From positions 1,426,001 through 1,490,000 of the forward strand of contig NZ_CP031015.1 in NCBI RefSeq assembly GCF_003850245.1: DNA of 64,000 nucleotides. The letters are read 5' to 3'. Below the pieces are notes generated by a model. It was given only the letters and a program-made list of their open reading frames with translations, made no database searches and was not told the origin of the DNA. How positions within the stretch are numbered: the stretch's first letter is position 1; the number at the start of each line of letters is the position of its first letter. The translations under genes were made by a program, and so were the position numbers. This DNA comes from Microbacterium sp. ABRD28 (GTDB lineage Bacteria > Actinomycetota > Actinomycetes > Actinomycetales > Microbacteriaceae). This document shows positions 50,569 through 58,339 of this stretch, piece after piece.

Positions 50569-51009
50569 TCAGAGCAGGGCGAGCGAGGTCGTGCGCCAGC
50601 GACCGTCCATGCCCTCCAGTCGCACTGCCACGGCCCGGGTGCGGGCCGGGCCCGCGACCACCACGACGCCCTCGATGATGCCGTCGGCGGGGGAGGAGTG
50701 CCGGATGCTGAGGATCTGGTGCACCGGCCGCTTGGCCGGCACCCCGCGGGCGCTCCGGGCGCGGGCGGCGAGGTTGGCCCGCGTGAGGAGCTTGCGATAC
50801 GCATCCTCCGTCAGCCAGCGCGCGAGCTGCTCCACCTCCCGCACCCCGGCGAAGACCTCGAGGACGCCGCGGGTGAGGTTCTCGATGAAGACCTGCGGAT
50901 CCGGAAGCGCTTCGGTCGAGGTGCGCTGCGGTGCGAAGTACTCCGAAAGCTCTCGCGCACCCGTGGGTGGTTTGGGTGCGCGGGCCGGTGCCGGCGGCGT
51001 CGGTGCCAT
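50569..51009 (-). CDS. Rv3235-family small protein (DUF6459)
   Basis: 146 aa. A Pro/Ala-rich start precedes a compact domain with FIENLTRGVLEVFAGVREVEQLARWLTEDAYRKLLTRANLA. The C-terminal part is a beta region with IRHSSPADGIIEGVVVV and WRTTSLALL. This family lies near secA in many actinobacteria and has no known function. It converges with the aminotransferase over 28 bases. Confidence 0.8.
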   Translation of the reverse strand: MAPTPPAPARAPKPPTGARELSEYFAPQRTSTEALPDPQVFIENLTRGVLEVFAGVREVEQLARWLTEDAYRKLLTRANLAARARSARGVPAKRPVHQILSIRHSSPADGIIEGVVVVAGPARTRAVAVRLEGMDGRWRTTSLALL

Positions 51010-51126
51010 CTCTCGCCAATCTCGTCAGGACATCGGTTGCCGAAAAGTAGAACACACGGGCAACTCTCAGAAAGAGCCCGGAAAGCCCCTGGGGATAAGT
51101 TCTCATCGACTCCTCACGTTCTGCTC

Positions 51127-51132
51127 TACTCT
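51127..51132 (+). promoter_or_regulatory. -10 (TACTCT) of leaderless conserved hypothetical gene
   Basis: TACTCT ends 6 bases before the GTG at 51139. Confidence 0.5.
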
Positions 51133-51138
51133 CTCGGG

Positions 51139-51744
51139 GTGCGATGGGACCGCTTCTTCGACGACCTCGAAGACCAGCTCGCCTCCGAATGGGAGGCTGA
51201 GCGGGCCGCCCTCGACACCGAGGCCGAGCGCCTGCGGCTGTCCCGCCTCGAGATGCGTCAGCGTCTGACTGCGCTGCAGGCGTCGACGTCCGACGTCGCG
51301 GCTTCGTGGGAGCTGAGCGACGGTTCGACCTTGCGTGCGGACCTCGCCGGCGTCGGTGCCGACTGGGTGGCGTTGAGCGAGACAGGTCGGCGGGCCGGCG
51401 TCATCCTCGTTCCCCTCTTCGCGATCGTGGGGATCCGGATGAGCCAGCCCGACCTCCTCCGCACCGCTCGCGCCGACTCCGTCGCCTCCTCGAGCCTCGC
51501 CGGTCGGATGACGTTCGGCTTCGTCGTGCGTGATCTCGTGCGACGCCGCGCAGCGGTGGCGCTCCAGCTGTCATCCGGCCGAGGCTTGACGGGGACGATC
51601 GACCGGGCCGGAGCCGACCACCTCGACATCGCCCTCCACGAGCCCGGTTCGCCGCGGCGGACGGGGGAGGTGACGGGGTACCGGATGGTGCCCTTCTCTG
51701 CGCTGGCATGGCTCCGAGCCGAGGAGGGGGTCAGCGTCCTCTGA
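51139..51744 (+). CDS. Conserved hypothetical protein with two short beta-barrel-like segments
   Basis: 201 aa from GTG 51139 (MRWDRFFDDLEDQLASEWEAE). A charged helical N-terminus (1-55) is followed by two similar beta segments: WELSDGSTLRADLAGVGADW (about 66) and QLSSGRGLTGTIDRAGADHL (about 141). These look like Sm or PRC-barrel-type small barrels, but no family could be named. The reading frame is open far upstream, and the -10 spacing selects this start. Function unknown. Confidence 0.7.
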   Translation: MRWDRFFDDLEDQLASEWEAERAALDTEAERLRLSRLEMRQRLTALQASTSDVAASWELSDGSTLRADLAGVGADWVALSETGRRAGVILVPLFAIVGIRMSQPDLLRTARADSVASSSLAGRMTFGFVVRDLVRRRAAVALQLSSGRGLTGTIDRAGADHLDIALHEPGSPRRTGEVTGYRMVPFSALAWLRAEEGVSVL

Positions 51745-51759
51745 CGCCTTCGGACGCCG

Positions 51760-52050
51760 TCAGTCGGGGTTGCGGACGAAACCGGTACCCCACAGCTCCG
51801 GGAAGCTGGCTTCCTGGGACTGATGCCAGAGGGCGATCCGCCGGGCCTCCTCGGCCTGATCGTCGAGGTAGTCGGTCACGCTCTTCTCCTCCACGCGCCA
51901 GCGGGCGGGGGATCCGACCCGCGCTCCGCGGAGTCGGCGCTCATGGACGAGCGCGATCACCTCGTCCACCGAGACGCCCAGCACTTCGGCGACCTGGGCG
52001 GGCGCCAGCATGCGCACGTCGGCGGACGGGGATTCGGGCATGACCCCCAT
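51760..52050 (-). CDS. Helix-turn-helix protein, excisionase/BldC-like
   Basis: 96 aa. RMLAPAQVAEVLGVSVDEVIALVHERRLRGARVGSPARWRVEEKSVTDYL is a MerR-like winged helix of the excisionase group, as in BldC. The C-terminal about 35 residues are acidic and unlike BldC. It diverges from the SAF-domain gene; the DnaA boxes lie in this gap. Start may be ATG 52050 or the next ATG, 3 codons in. Confidence 0.8.
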   Translation of the reverse strand: MGVMPESPSADVRMLAPAQVAEVLGVSVDEVIALVHERRLRGARVGSPARWRVEEKSVTDYLDDQAEEARRIALWHQSQEASFPELWGTGFVRNPD

Positions 52051-52092
52051 TATCGTCGCGGGCCTGCGCGGGCCGAGGAGCCCGCGCGGCGC

Positions 52093-52118
52093 TGTGGATA
52101 ACGCCCGGCTGTGGATAA
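52093..52118. other. Two perfect DnaA boxes (TGTGGATAA, 17-base pitch)
   Basis: TGTGGATAA at 52093-52101 and 52110-52118 are exact complements of the consensus TTATCCACA, in the same direction. A third copy with one mismatch (TGTGGATAC, 52166-52174) lies in the SAF gene. They sit 40-65 bases before the SAF start, not near dnaA. Confidence 0.7.
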
Positions 52119-52157
52119 CGCGCCGGCCCGTTCCTCGGCCTGAGCGAACATGGCCTC

Positions 52158-52796
52158 ATGACCGCTGTGGATACCGGCCGCCGCCACCGCGCCTTCTGGG
52201 CCGACGCACGCTTCCTCCTCGGCATCCTGCTCATCGTGGCCTCGGTGGCCGGCGTCTGGTTCGTCGTTTCGGCGGCGCGGCAGACGGTACCCGTCGTCGT
52301 CGCCGCCCGCACGATCGTGTCGGGCGAGGTCGTCTCGACCGATGATGTGCGGGTCGAAGAGGTGGCTCTCGGCGCGATCGAGGGGTCGTACCTTGATCCC
52401 ACGTCCTGGGAAGGCTCGCTGGAGGAGGGGATGGTGGCCTCCCGCACCATCGCCTCCGACGAACTGGTGCCGCGCAGCGCCGTCGAGTCCGCCGACGCGG
52501 TGCGCACCACCACCGTCGTCCTCCGCAGCTCCGTCGACGTCCCGGCGGCGGTCGAGGCGGGATCGGTGGTGGAGGTGTGGGCCGCTCCGCTCGTGGAACC
52601 GGGCACCTACGATGTGCCGCGGATCCTCGTGGCAGATGCCACGGTGGCCTCCGTCGCGCGCGACGATTCGATGATCGGCGGGGGCGCCGCGGCCCTGGAG
52701 ATCGTCATCCCCCGGGCAGACGTCGCCGTCGTGCTCGCGGCCATGTCCGACGAGTCCGCCCTCTCGGTCGTGCCGGCCGTCGGAGGCGCACGATGA
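52158..52796 (+). CDS. SAF-domain membrane protein (CpaB/RcpC-like)
   Basis: 212 aa. A helix at about residues 19-41 is followed by a SAF domain (VVVAARTIVSGEVVSTDDVRVEEV) and a second beta region (VRTTTVVLRSSVDVPAAVEAGSVVEVWAAP). This resembles the periplasmic protein CpaB of type IVb pilus systems. No other pilus genes are present here. The stop overlaps the start of the CpaE-like ATPase by four bases. Confidence 0.8.
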   Translation: MTAVDTGRRHRAFWADARFLLGILLIVASVAGVWFVVSAARQTVPVVVAARTIVSGEVVSTDDVRVEEVALGAIEGSYLDPTSWEGSLEEGMVASRTIASDELVPRSAVESADAVRTTTVVLRSSVDVPAAVEAGSVVEVWAAPLVEPGTYDVPRILVADATVASVARDDSMIGGGAAALEIVIPRADVAVVLAAMSDESALSVVPAVGGAR

Positions 52797-54187
52797 AGGT
52801 GCTCGTCGCCGTCGATGAACCGCGCGGGGCGGATCTCGCCGACCAGCTCGCGGCGGAGGACATCGAGGTCGTGGCGGTCGTCGCCGCCGATGCGTTGGCC
52901 CTCGCCGGGGAGGATGCCGCCTACGGCAGCGATGCCCGCATCACCGCGGTGGCGCTCCGCGAGGTGGAGGCGGTCATCCTGCAGGCCGATCGGCGGACCA
53001 TGACCGCTGCCGCGGTGGCGCTCTGCGATCGTCAGGGCGTCCGCATCGTGGCGTTGTGCGCGCGGGACGCCGACCGGCCCCTCGTCGACGCGTACGGAGT
53101 GTCGTCGATCCTGACGCTGACCGACCCCGGCTGGCGGATCGCCGAGGCGCTCACCATGGCCGGCCTGACACGCGGCAGCGCCTCTGCCTCGGCCGCCGCC
53201 GACGAACCGGGCGCGGAGCCCGGGCGTCCGTCGCCCCGAGTCATCGCCGTGTGGGGTCCCGCCGGGTCGCCGGGTCGATCCACGGTCGCCGTCGAGCTCG
53301 CGCTCGAACTGGCCCGCGGCGGACGACGCGTCGCCCTCGTGGATGCCGACGCGCACGCCCCCGCTCTCGCTCTCGCCCTGGGTCTCGCCGACGAAGGACC
53401 CGGCTTCGCCGCGGCCTGTCGTCACGCGGGGCGCGGCGAGCTGACCACCGCCGAACTCGAACGCATCAGCACCCCGCTGGGTCAGACCGGCGTGCGCGTT
53501 CTCACCGGGATCAACCGCCCGTCGCGGTGGCCCGAGCTCTCGCACGCCCGCGTGGCGGCTGCGCTGGAGGCCTGCCGCAGCTGGGTGGAGTTCACCGTCG
53601 TCGACGTCTCGTCGTCGCTCGAGCGCGACGAAGAGATCGTCAGCGACCTCGACGGGCCGCGCCGCAATGCCGCGACGCTTGCGGCGCTCGACGTCGCCGA
53701 CCAGGTCGTCGCGGTCGCGGCGGCAGACCCCGTCGGTATCGCCCGTTTCCTCCGCGGCTACACCGAACTGCGCGCGACCGTCGGGTCGACTCCCGTCGCC
53801 GTGCTCGCGAACCGCCTTCGGCCGGGAGCCCTCGGCATCGACGCGCGGGGCCAGGTGCGCCGCACCCTCGACCGGTTCGCCGGCATCCGCGACGTGTGGT
53901 TCGTCCCCTACGACGCCCGCTCCGCCGATGCGGCCCTCCTCGCCGGGCGACCCATCGCCGAGGTCGCGCCGCGCTCGCCGTTCGCGGCGGCGATGCGACG
54001 GTTCGTGGGCGAGACCCTCGCGCCGCCGGCACCCGGCGTTTCGCGGCGCGAGCAGCGCGAGAGGAGCATCCGCCCGGCTCGCGGCAGACGTGAACGCGCC
54101 GTGCGCGGAGACGACCGGGCTTCCGAGCGGCCGCATGACCACCGGGCGCAGCGCCGCGGAGCGGTCGCCGTCCCGAAAGCGCGCTGA
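52793..54187 (+). CDS. CpaE/ParA-like P-loop ATPase
   Basis: 464 aa from ATG 52793. An N-terminal receiver-like domain (about 1-125) and linker precede the ATPase domain. The P-loop is WGPAGSPGRST (about 154-164), with Arg in place of the usual Lys, a pattern seen in actinobacterial relatives. VVDVSSSLERDEE and VAVAAADPVGIARFLRG follow. The C-terminus is highly basic. Paired with the SAF gene, it recalls CpaB-CpaE but without the rest of a pilus cluster. Role unknown. Confidence 0.75.
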   Translation: MKVLVAVDEPRGADLADQLAAEDIEVVAVVAADALALAGEDAAYGSDARITAVALREVEAVILQADRRTMTAAAVALCDRQGVRIVALCARDADRPLVDAYGVSSILTLTDPGWRIAEALTMAGLTRGSASASAAADEPGAEPGRPSPRVIAVWGPAGSPGRSTVAVELALELARGGRRVALVDADAHAPALALALGLADEGPGFAAACRHAGRGELTTAELERISTPLGQTGVRVLTGINRPSRWPELSHARVAAALEACRSWVEFTVVDVSSSLERDEEIVSDLDGPRRNAATLAALDVADQVVAVAAADPVGIARFLRGYTELRATVGSTPVAVLANRLRPGALGIDARGQVRRTLDRFAGIRDVWFVPYDARSADAALLAGRPIAEVAPRSPFAAAMRRFVGETLAPPAPGVSRREQRERSIRPARGRRERAVRGDDRASERPHDHRAQRRGAVAVPKAR

Positions 54188-54231
54188 GCTCGCGCATCCG
54201 TCCCCGCACCGGATGGCACCGCCACCGCGCA

Positions 54232-54237
54232 TAGGCT
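54232..54237 (+). promoter_or_regulatory. -10 (TAGGCT) of leaderless pdtaS
   Basis: TAGGCT ends 7 bases before the GTG at 54245. Confidence 0.55.
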
Positions 54238-54244
54238 GGGAGCC

Positions 54245-55732
54245 GTGTCGACGCTCAGTGATCTCGTGTACGCGCAGGGCCGCTCCCGGTCGGAGGAGGT
54301 CGAGTGGCTCCACCGCCTCGCGGGCGACGGGCAGCTCTTGGCCGACCTGGCCTTCGCCGACATCGTGATCTGGGTGCCCACCGCCGACGATTCGTTCGTC
54401 GCGGTGGCGCACACGAGGCCCAGCGGCGCGGCGACGCTGTTCTACCGCGACATCGTCAGCGACCGGGTCCGCCCCCAGTGGGCGACCCAGGTGCGCGATG
54501 CCTTCGTCTCGGGCCGCATCGTCGACTCCGCCTCACCGGACTGGTTCGAAGAGACGCCCACCCGCGTGCGGGCCGTACCGATCGTGCGTCGAAGCGGAGA
54601 GACGGTCGAGACGGTCGGCGTGCTCACCCGCCACACCAACCTCGGCGAGACACGCACACCGTCCAGGCAGCAGATCACCTTCAACGACTGCGCCGACGAT
54701 CTGTTCGGCATGATCGCCTCGGGCGAGTTCCCCGACCTGTCGACGCCCACCGCGCCGCGGCGCGGCGCGCCCCGCGCGTCGGACGGGCTCATCCGCATCG
54801 ACCCCGCGGGCGTCGTCACCTTCGCCAGCCCCAACGCGCTGTCGGCCTTCAACCGGATGGGCTTCGACGACGAGCTCGAGGGCGAGTCGCTGGTGGAGGT
54901 CACCACCCGCATCCTCACGACGCGACGCGAGTTCGACGAGTCGCTGCCCCTGGTGGTGACCGGGCGGGCACCGTGGCGCGCCGACATCGAGGCGCAGGGG
55001 GTCACGGTGTCGCTGCGGACCATCCCGCTCCGCGATCGCGGCACGCGCATCGGCGCGATCGTGCTGTGCCGCGACGTCACCGAGCTCCGCCATCAGGAGC
55101 AGGAGCTCATCACCAAGGACGCCACGATCCGCGAGATCCACCACCGGGTGAAGAACAACCTGCAGACGGTGGCTTCGCTGCTGCGGATCCAGGCGCGGCG
55201 CTCGCATTCCGATGAGGCGCGCGAGGCGCTCACGCAGGCCATGCGCCGGGTGTCGGCGATCGCGGTCGTCCACGACACCCTGTCGGAGGGACTCACCCAG
55301 AGCGTGGACTTCGACGACGTGTTCGCACGCGTGCTGAAGCTCGTCGCCGAGGTCGCCGCCGCCGCGCCCAACACCCGCGCGCGCACGCGCTCGACCGGTC
55401 GGTTCGGCACTCTGCCGAGCGCGTACGCGACCCCGCTCGCCCTCGCGCTGACCGAGCTCGTCACCAACGCGGTCGAGCACGGACTGGCGGGACGGGAGGG
55501 CGACGTGGAGATCCTCGCCGACCGCACCGATGAGCGGCTCGAAGTGCGGGTCCGCGACAACGGCGTGGGGCTGCCCGAGGGTCTGGTCGGGCGCGGGCTC
55601 GGGACGCAGATCGTGCGCACGCTCATCCAGGGCGAACTCGGGGGCACGATCGACTGGCACACGCTGGTCGGCAGCGGCACCGAGGTCACGATCGAGATCC
55701 CCCTGCGCTACATCGAGCGGATGCAGGGCTGA
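54245..55732 (+). CDS. pdtaS: Sensor histidine kinase PdtaS
   Basis: 495 aa soluble kinase. An N-terminal GAF-like domain (about 1-155) and a PAS domain (about 180-280) precede the HisKA_2 motif IREIHHRVKNNLQTVASLLRIQARRS, and the ATPase domain has ALTELVTNAVEHGL, VRDNGVGLPEGL and GLGTQIVRTLI. This is the layout of mycobacterial PdtaS, which signals to the antitermination-type regulator PdtaR, not seen here. It lies beside whiB1, as in M. tuberculosis. Confidence 0.92.
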   Translation: MSTLSDLVYAQGRSRSEEVEWLHRLAGDGQLLADLAFADIVIWVPTADDSFVAVAHTRPSGAATLFYRDIVSDRVRPQWATQVRDAFVSGRIVDSASPDWFEETPTRVRAVPIVRRSGETVETVGVLTRHTNLGETRTPSRQQITFNDCADDLFGMIASGEFPDLSTPTAPRRGAPRASDGLIRIDPAGVVTFASPNALSAFNRMGFDDELEGESLVEVTTRILTTRREFDESLPLVVTGRAPWRADIEAQGVTVSLRTIPLRDRGTRIGAIVLCRDVTELRHQEQELITKDATIREIHHRVKNNLQTVASLLRIQARRSHSDEAREALTQAMRRVSAIAVVHDTLSEGLTQSVDFDDVFARVLKLVAEVAAAAPNTRARTRSTGRFGTLPSAYATPLALALTELVTNAVEHGLAGREGDVEILADRTDERLEVRVRDNGVGLPEGLVGRGLGTQIVRTLIQGELGGTIDWHTLVGSGTEVTIEIPLRYIERMQG

Positions 55733-55743
55733 GTCGTCGCGGG

Positions 55744-55767
55744 CGTTCCGTGACCCGTCACGGAACG
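55744..55767 (+). terminator. Palindromic hairpin after pdtaS
   Basis: CGTTCCGTGAC and GTCACGGAACG are perfectly complementary over 11 bases with a 2-base centre, followed by TCCTTT, 12 bases after the stop. A dyad operator is the alternative. Confidence 0.6.
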
Positions 55768-55803
55768 TCCTTTCCCGGCGCGTGCAGGCGCCTTTCTTGA
55801 CGA

Positions 55804-55856
55804 GTCGCGGGGAATGGACTCCTCGGACGGGTCGCGGGGAACGCAATTCTCGGACG
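55804..55856. repeat. Tandem 27-base repeat, two copies
   Basis: The 26-base segment from 55804 recurs from 55831 with 4 mismatches (22 of 26 identical), each copy starting GTCGCGGGGAA and ending CTCGGACG. It lies between the convergent pdtaS and whiB1. Confidence 0.6.
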
Positions 55857-55894
55857 TGAGGCCCCGGCCGAACCCGGCCGCGGAGGGGCGCGCG

Positions 55895-56143
55895 TCAGCT
55901 CGCGCGACGGGCGCGCGCGGCGCGGCGCTTCAGGGCGCGACGCTCATCTTCGGACAGTCCGCCCCAGACGCCGGAGTCCTGGCCGCTCTCGAGGGCGTAC
56001 TGCAGGCACGTCTCGGTGACGGTGCACCGGGCGCAGACCGACTTCGCCTTCTCGATCTGGTCGACGGCAGGCCCGGTGTTCCCGACGGGGAAGAACAGCT
56101 CGGGGTCGACGGTGAGGCAGGCGGCCTTGTCGCGCCAATCCAT
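55895..56143 (-). CDS. whiB1: WhiB-family iron-sulfur regulator WhiB1
   Basis: 82 aa from ATG 56143 with AAGGAG 7 bases upstream on the minus strand. Cysteines in AACLTVDP, SVCARC and ETCLQY bind a 4Fe-4S cluster. GVWGGLSEDER is the turn and RRALKRRAARARR the DNA-binding tail. In mycobacteria WhiB1 is essential, reacts with nitric oxide and binds the main sigma factor. The neighbouring PdtaS supports the WhiB1 assignment over other WhiB classes. Confidence 0.95.
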   Translation of the reverse strand: MDWRDKAACLTVDPELFFPVGNTGPAVDQIEKAKSVCARCTVTETCLQYALESGQDSGVWGGLSEDERRALKRRAARARRAS

Positions 56144-56209
56144 GGTGGTGCTCCTTGATGCAGAATGGTGGGGGGAAATGGTATGTCCCGAAACCGGGGC
56201 CGATACCCT

Positions 56210-56238
56210 GTGGGAGTGCGAGCGGTTGCTCGCCCCAC
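56210..56238. promoter_or_regulatory. Dyad upstream of whiB1
   Basis: GTGGG and GCGAGC pair with GCTCGC and CCCAC around GGTT, with a 3-base bulge. It is about 30 bases upstream of a possible minus-strand -10 (TACCAT, 56178-56183). An operator or RNA structure is possible. Confidence 0.4.
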
Positions 56239-56353
56239 GTCGCTGTGGGAGCACACGGCTTGTTCAATGCTCGCATAGCACATGAAGGGAATCAAGAGTC
56301 GACGTCTCGGTTTCGGCCAGGTTTCCTTCCGCCCCCCGGAACGAGAGAGGTTC

Positions 56354-56761
56354 ATGCGCGACATCATCGCCCACCGGATCGCCGGATTCCTGTTGGCTCT
56401 CGAGGGCATCGGGCTGCTGATCCTCGTCGGGTGGCAGGTGGTCGCGCTGGTGGGCGGCGACACCGGCATCCTGACGACCGCGCTCGCTCTCCTCGTGCTC
56501 ACCGTCGCCGGTGCAGCGATCGTCCTCGCCTTCGCCGCGGCCACCTGGCGACGGGTGTCGTGGGGGCGATCGGGAGGGATCGTCACTCAGCTGCTCATCC
56601 TCGCCGTCGCGCTGGGGGCGGCGACGGGCGCCTACGCGCAGCCGTTCTCGGCGCTGCTGCTCGCGGCGCCGGCCCTGGTGGTCCTCGCCACCCTCATCTG
56701 GGCGACGCGCACCTCGGCGCCTCGAGAAGCCTCCGACGAGGACGCGGGCACCGAGGCCTGA
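56354..56761 (+). CDS. Small membrane protein with four helices
   Basis: 135 aa from ATG 56354. Four hydrophobic segments (about 7-29, 36-57, 71-88, 92-112) are followed by an acidic tail. It resembles small integral membrane proteins common next to whiB1 in Microbacteriaceae, but no named family was recognised. It diverges from whiB1 and converges with bcp across 12 bases. A GGGAAT-N17-GTT motif at 56287-56312 could be a weak SigH-type promoter. Confidence 0.65.
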   Translation: MRDIIAHRIAGFLLALEGIGLLILVGWQVVALVGGDTGILTTALALLVLTVAGAAIVLAFAAATWRRVSWGRSGGIVTQLLILAVALGAATGAYAQPFSALLLAAPALVVLATLIWATRTSAPREASDEDAGTEA

Positions 56762-56773
56762 CCCGGCGCGACC

Positions 56774-57244
56774 TCAGGCGGCGAGGCCCAGGATGCTCCG
56801 CACCCGGGCGACGTGGCCGGTGGCCTTGACGTTGTAGAGGGCGTGCGCGATGCGTCCGTCGGCGTCGATCACGAAGGTCGAGCGGATGACGCCCTGGACC
56901 GTCTTGCCGTAGTTGGTCTTCTCGCCCCACGCGCCATAGGCGTCGTGCACCGCGTGATCGGGATCGCTGAGGAGCGGGTAGGTCAGACCGTCGCGCTCGC
57001 GGAACTTCTGGAGCGTCGCCGGGTCATCGCGGGAGATGCCGAGCACGGCGTAGCCGGCGGCCTGGAGCGGGGCGAGCGAGTCGCGGAAGTCGCATGCCTC
57101 GGTGGTGCAGCCGGGTGTCATCGCGGCGGGGTAGAAGAAGAGCACCACACCGGTGCCGCGGAAGTCGGCGAGCGAGACCCGCGTGGAGTCCTGGTCGTCG
57201 AGGGTGAAATCGGGGGCGGGGTCTCCGGGTTCCAGACGCGTCAT
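56774..57244 (-). CDS. bcp: Thiol peroxidase, peroxiredoxin Q/Bcp type
   Basis: 156 aa. Peroxidatic Cys lies in FFYPAAMTPGCTTEACDFRD (about residue 46), with a second Cys five residues later that can resolve the disulfide. GDPAPDFTLDDQD opens the thioredoxin fold and the Arg in the later strand completes the site. It reduces hydrogen and organic peroxides using thioredoxin. It overlaps rsgA by four bases yet has its own TANNNT element. Confidence 0.95.
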   Translation of the reverse strand: MTRLEPGDPAPDFTLDDQDSTRVSLADFRGTGVVLFFYPAAMTPGCTTEACDFRDSLAPLQAAGYAVLGISRDDPATLQKFRERDGLTYPLLSDPDHAVHDAYGAWGEKTNYGKTVQGVIRSTFVIDADGRIAHALYNVKATGHVARVRSILGLAA

Positions 57245-58332
57245 AACTCCAGCCTAGGGCGAGCGGGATGCCGCGTCGCGGCACGATCGCCACGGTCGGC
57301 GAAGGTCGAGAGAAGCCGCTGCAGCGAGTCGAGCCGCGCAGGTCCGGTCGGACCCAACCGCCCCTCCGCGGCTGCCTCGACGAGGGCGCAGTCCGGGGCG
57401 TCGGGCAGGTGCGTGCATCCCCGCGGGCAGTCCTCGGCGACCTCGGCGAGCTCGGTGAAGGCGCGCAGGATGTTCGCGGGATCGACGTGACCGAGACCGA
57501 AGGAGCGGACGCCGGGGGTGTCGATCACCCACCCCGATCCCGACGCCCCGCGGTAGCGCAGCGACACCGTCGAGCTGGAGGTGTGACGCCCACGGCCGGT
57601 GACCTCGTTGACATGTCCGGTGGCCCGGCGCGCGTCGGGGACGAGGGCGTTCACCAGGGTCGACTTGCCGACGCCGGAGTGCCCCACGAACACCGTGGCG
57701 TGCCCCGCGAGTGACGCGCCGATGCGCTCGACCGGCATCTCACCCCGCGCGCTGGTGAACACGTCGAGCTCGAGTCCCTCGAAGTGGCTGAGGAAGTCGG
57801 CGGGGTCGGCGAGGTCGGTCTTGGTCACGACGAGGAGCGGGCGGATCCCGGCGTCCAACGCCGCGACCAGGTACCGGTCGACCAGCCGTTCCCGCGGCTC
57901 GGGATCCGCCGCCGCGACGACGACGAGCATCTGGTCGGCGTTGGCCACGATGACCCGCTCGACCTGATCGGTGTCGTCGGCACTGCGGCGAAGGAGCGAG
58001 GAGCGCTCTTCGATGCCGACGATCCGCGCGAGGGTGCCCTCGTCGCCGGAGGTGTCGCCCACGAGCCGCGCGCGGTCGCCCGTGACGATGGCGACCTTCC
58101 GCAGCTCACGTGCCCGCATCGCGATGATCTCGTGCTCGTCGTCGCCGTCCTCATCGACGAGGACGGCGTACCGACCCCGGTCGACACCGAGAACGCGACC
58201 GATCTGAGCGTCGGCGTGCGCCGGGCGGCGCTTGGTCCGCGGACGGTTGGCTTTCGGATTCGGCCGGACGCGCACATCGGCCTCGTCGAAGTCGAGGTCG
58301 TCGTCATCGTCGGTGTCGTCCAGCCAGCTCAC
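57241..58332 (-). CDS. rsgA: Ribosome small-subunit-dependent GTPase RsgA
   Basis: 363 aa. An N-terminal OB-fold is followed by a circularly permuted GTPase: VVTKTDLADP (G4) comes before FVGHSGVGKSTLVNAL (G1) and VIDTPGVRSF (G3). A C-terminal zinc finger has DCPRGCTHLPDAPDC. It checks 30S maturation. GTG start 7 bases after the aroA stop, so coupled. Confidence 0.96.
   Translation of the reverse strand: MSWLDDTDDDDDLDFDEADVRVRPNPKANRPRTKRRPAHADAQIGRVLGVDRGRYAVLVDEDGDDEHEIIAMRARELRKVAIVTGDRARLVGDTSGDEGTLARIVGIEERSSLLRRSADDTDQVERVIVANADQMLVVVAAADPEPRERLVDRYLVAALDAGIRPLLVVTKTDLADPADFLSHFEGLELDVFTSARGEMPVERIGASLAGHATVFVGHSGVGKSTLVNALVPDARRATGHVNEVTGRGRHTSSSTVSLRYRGASGSGWVIDTPGVRSFGLGHVDPANILRAFTELAEVAEDCPRGCTHLPDAPDCALVEAAAEGRLGPTGPARLDSLQRLLSTFADRGDRAATRHPARPRLEL
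57251..57256 (-). promoter_or_regulatory. Internal -10 (TAGGCT, minus strand) for bcp inside rsgA
   Basis: Minus-strand TAGGCT ends 6 bases before the bcp ATG at 57244 and lies in the last codons of rsgA, so bcp may be leaderless and separately expressed. Confidence 0.5.
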
Positions 58333-58339
58333 GGCGGGG

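Noticed and set aside
52081..52157. Chromosomal origin oriC
   Set aside because: Only two or three DnaA boxes and no dnaA, dnaN or AT-rich unwinding element nearby.
56287..56312. SigH-type promoter upstream of the 135-aa membrane protein
   Set aside because: GGGAAT and GTT are present but with a 17-base spacer and no supporting context; kept only as a weak possibility.
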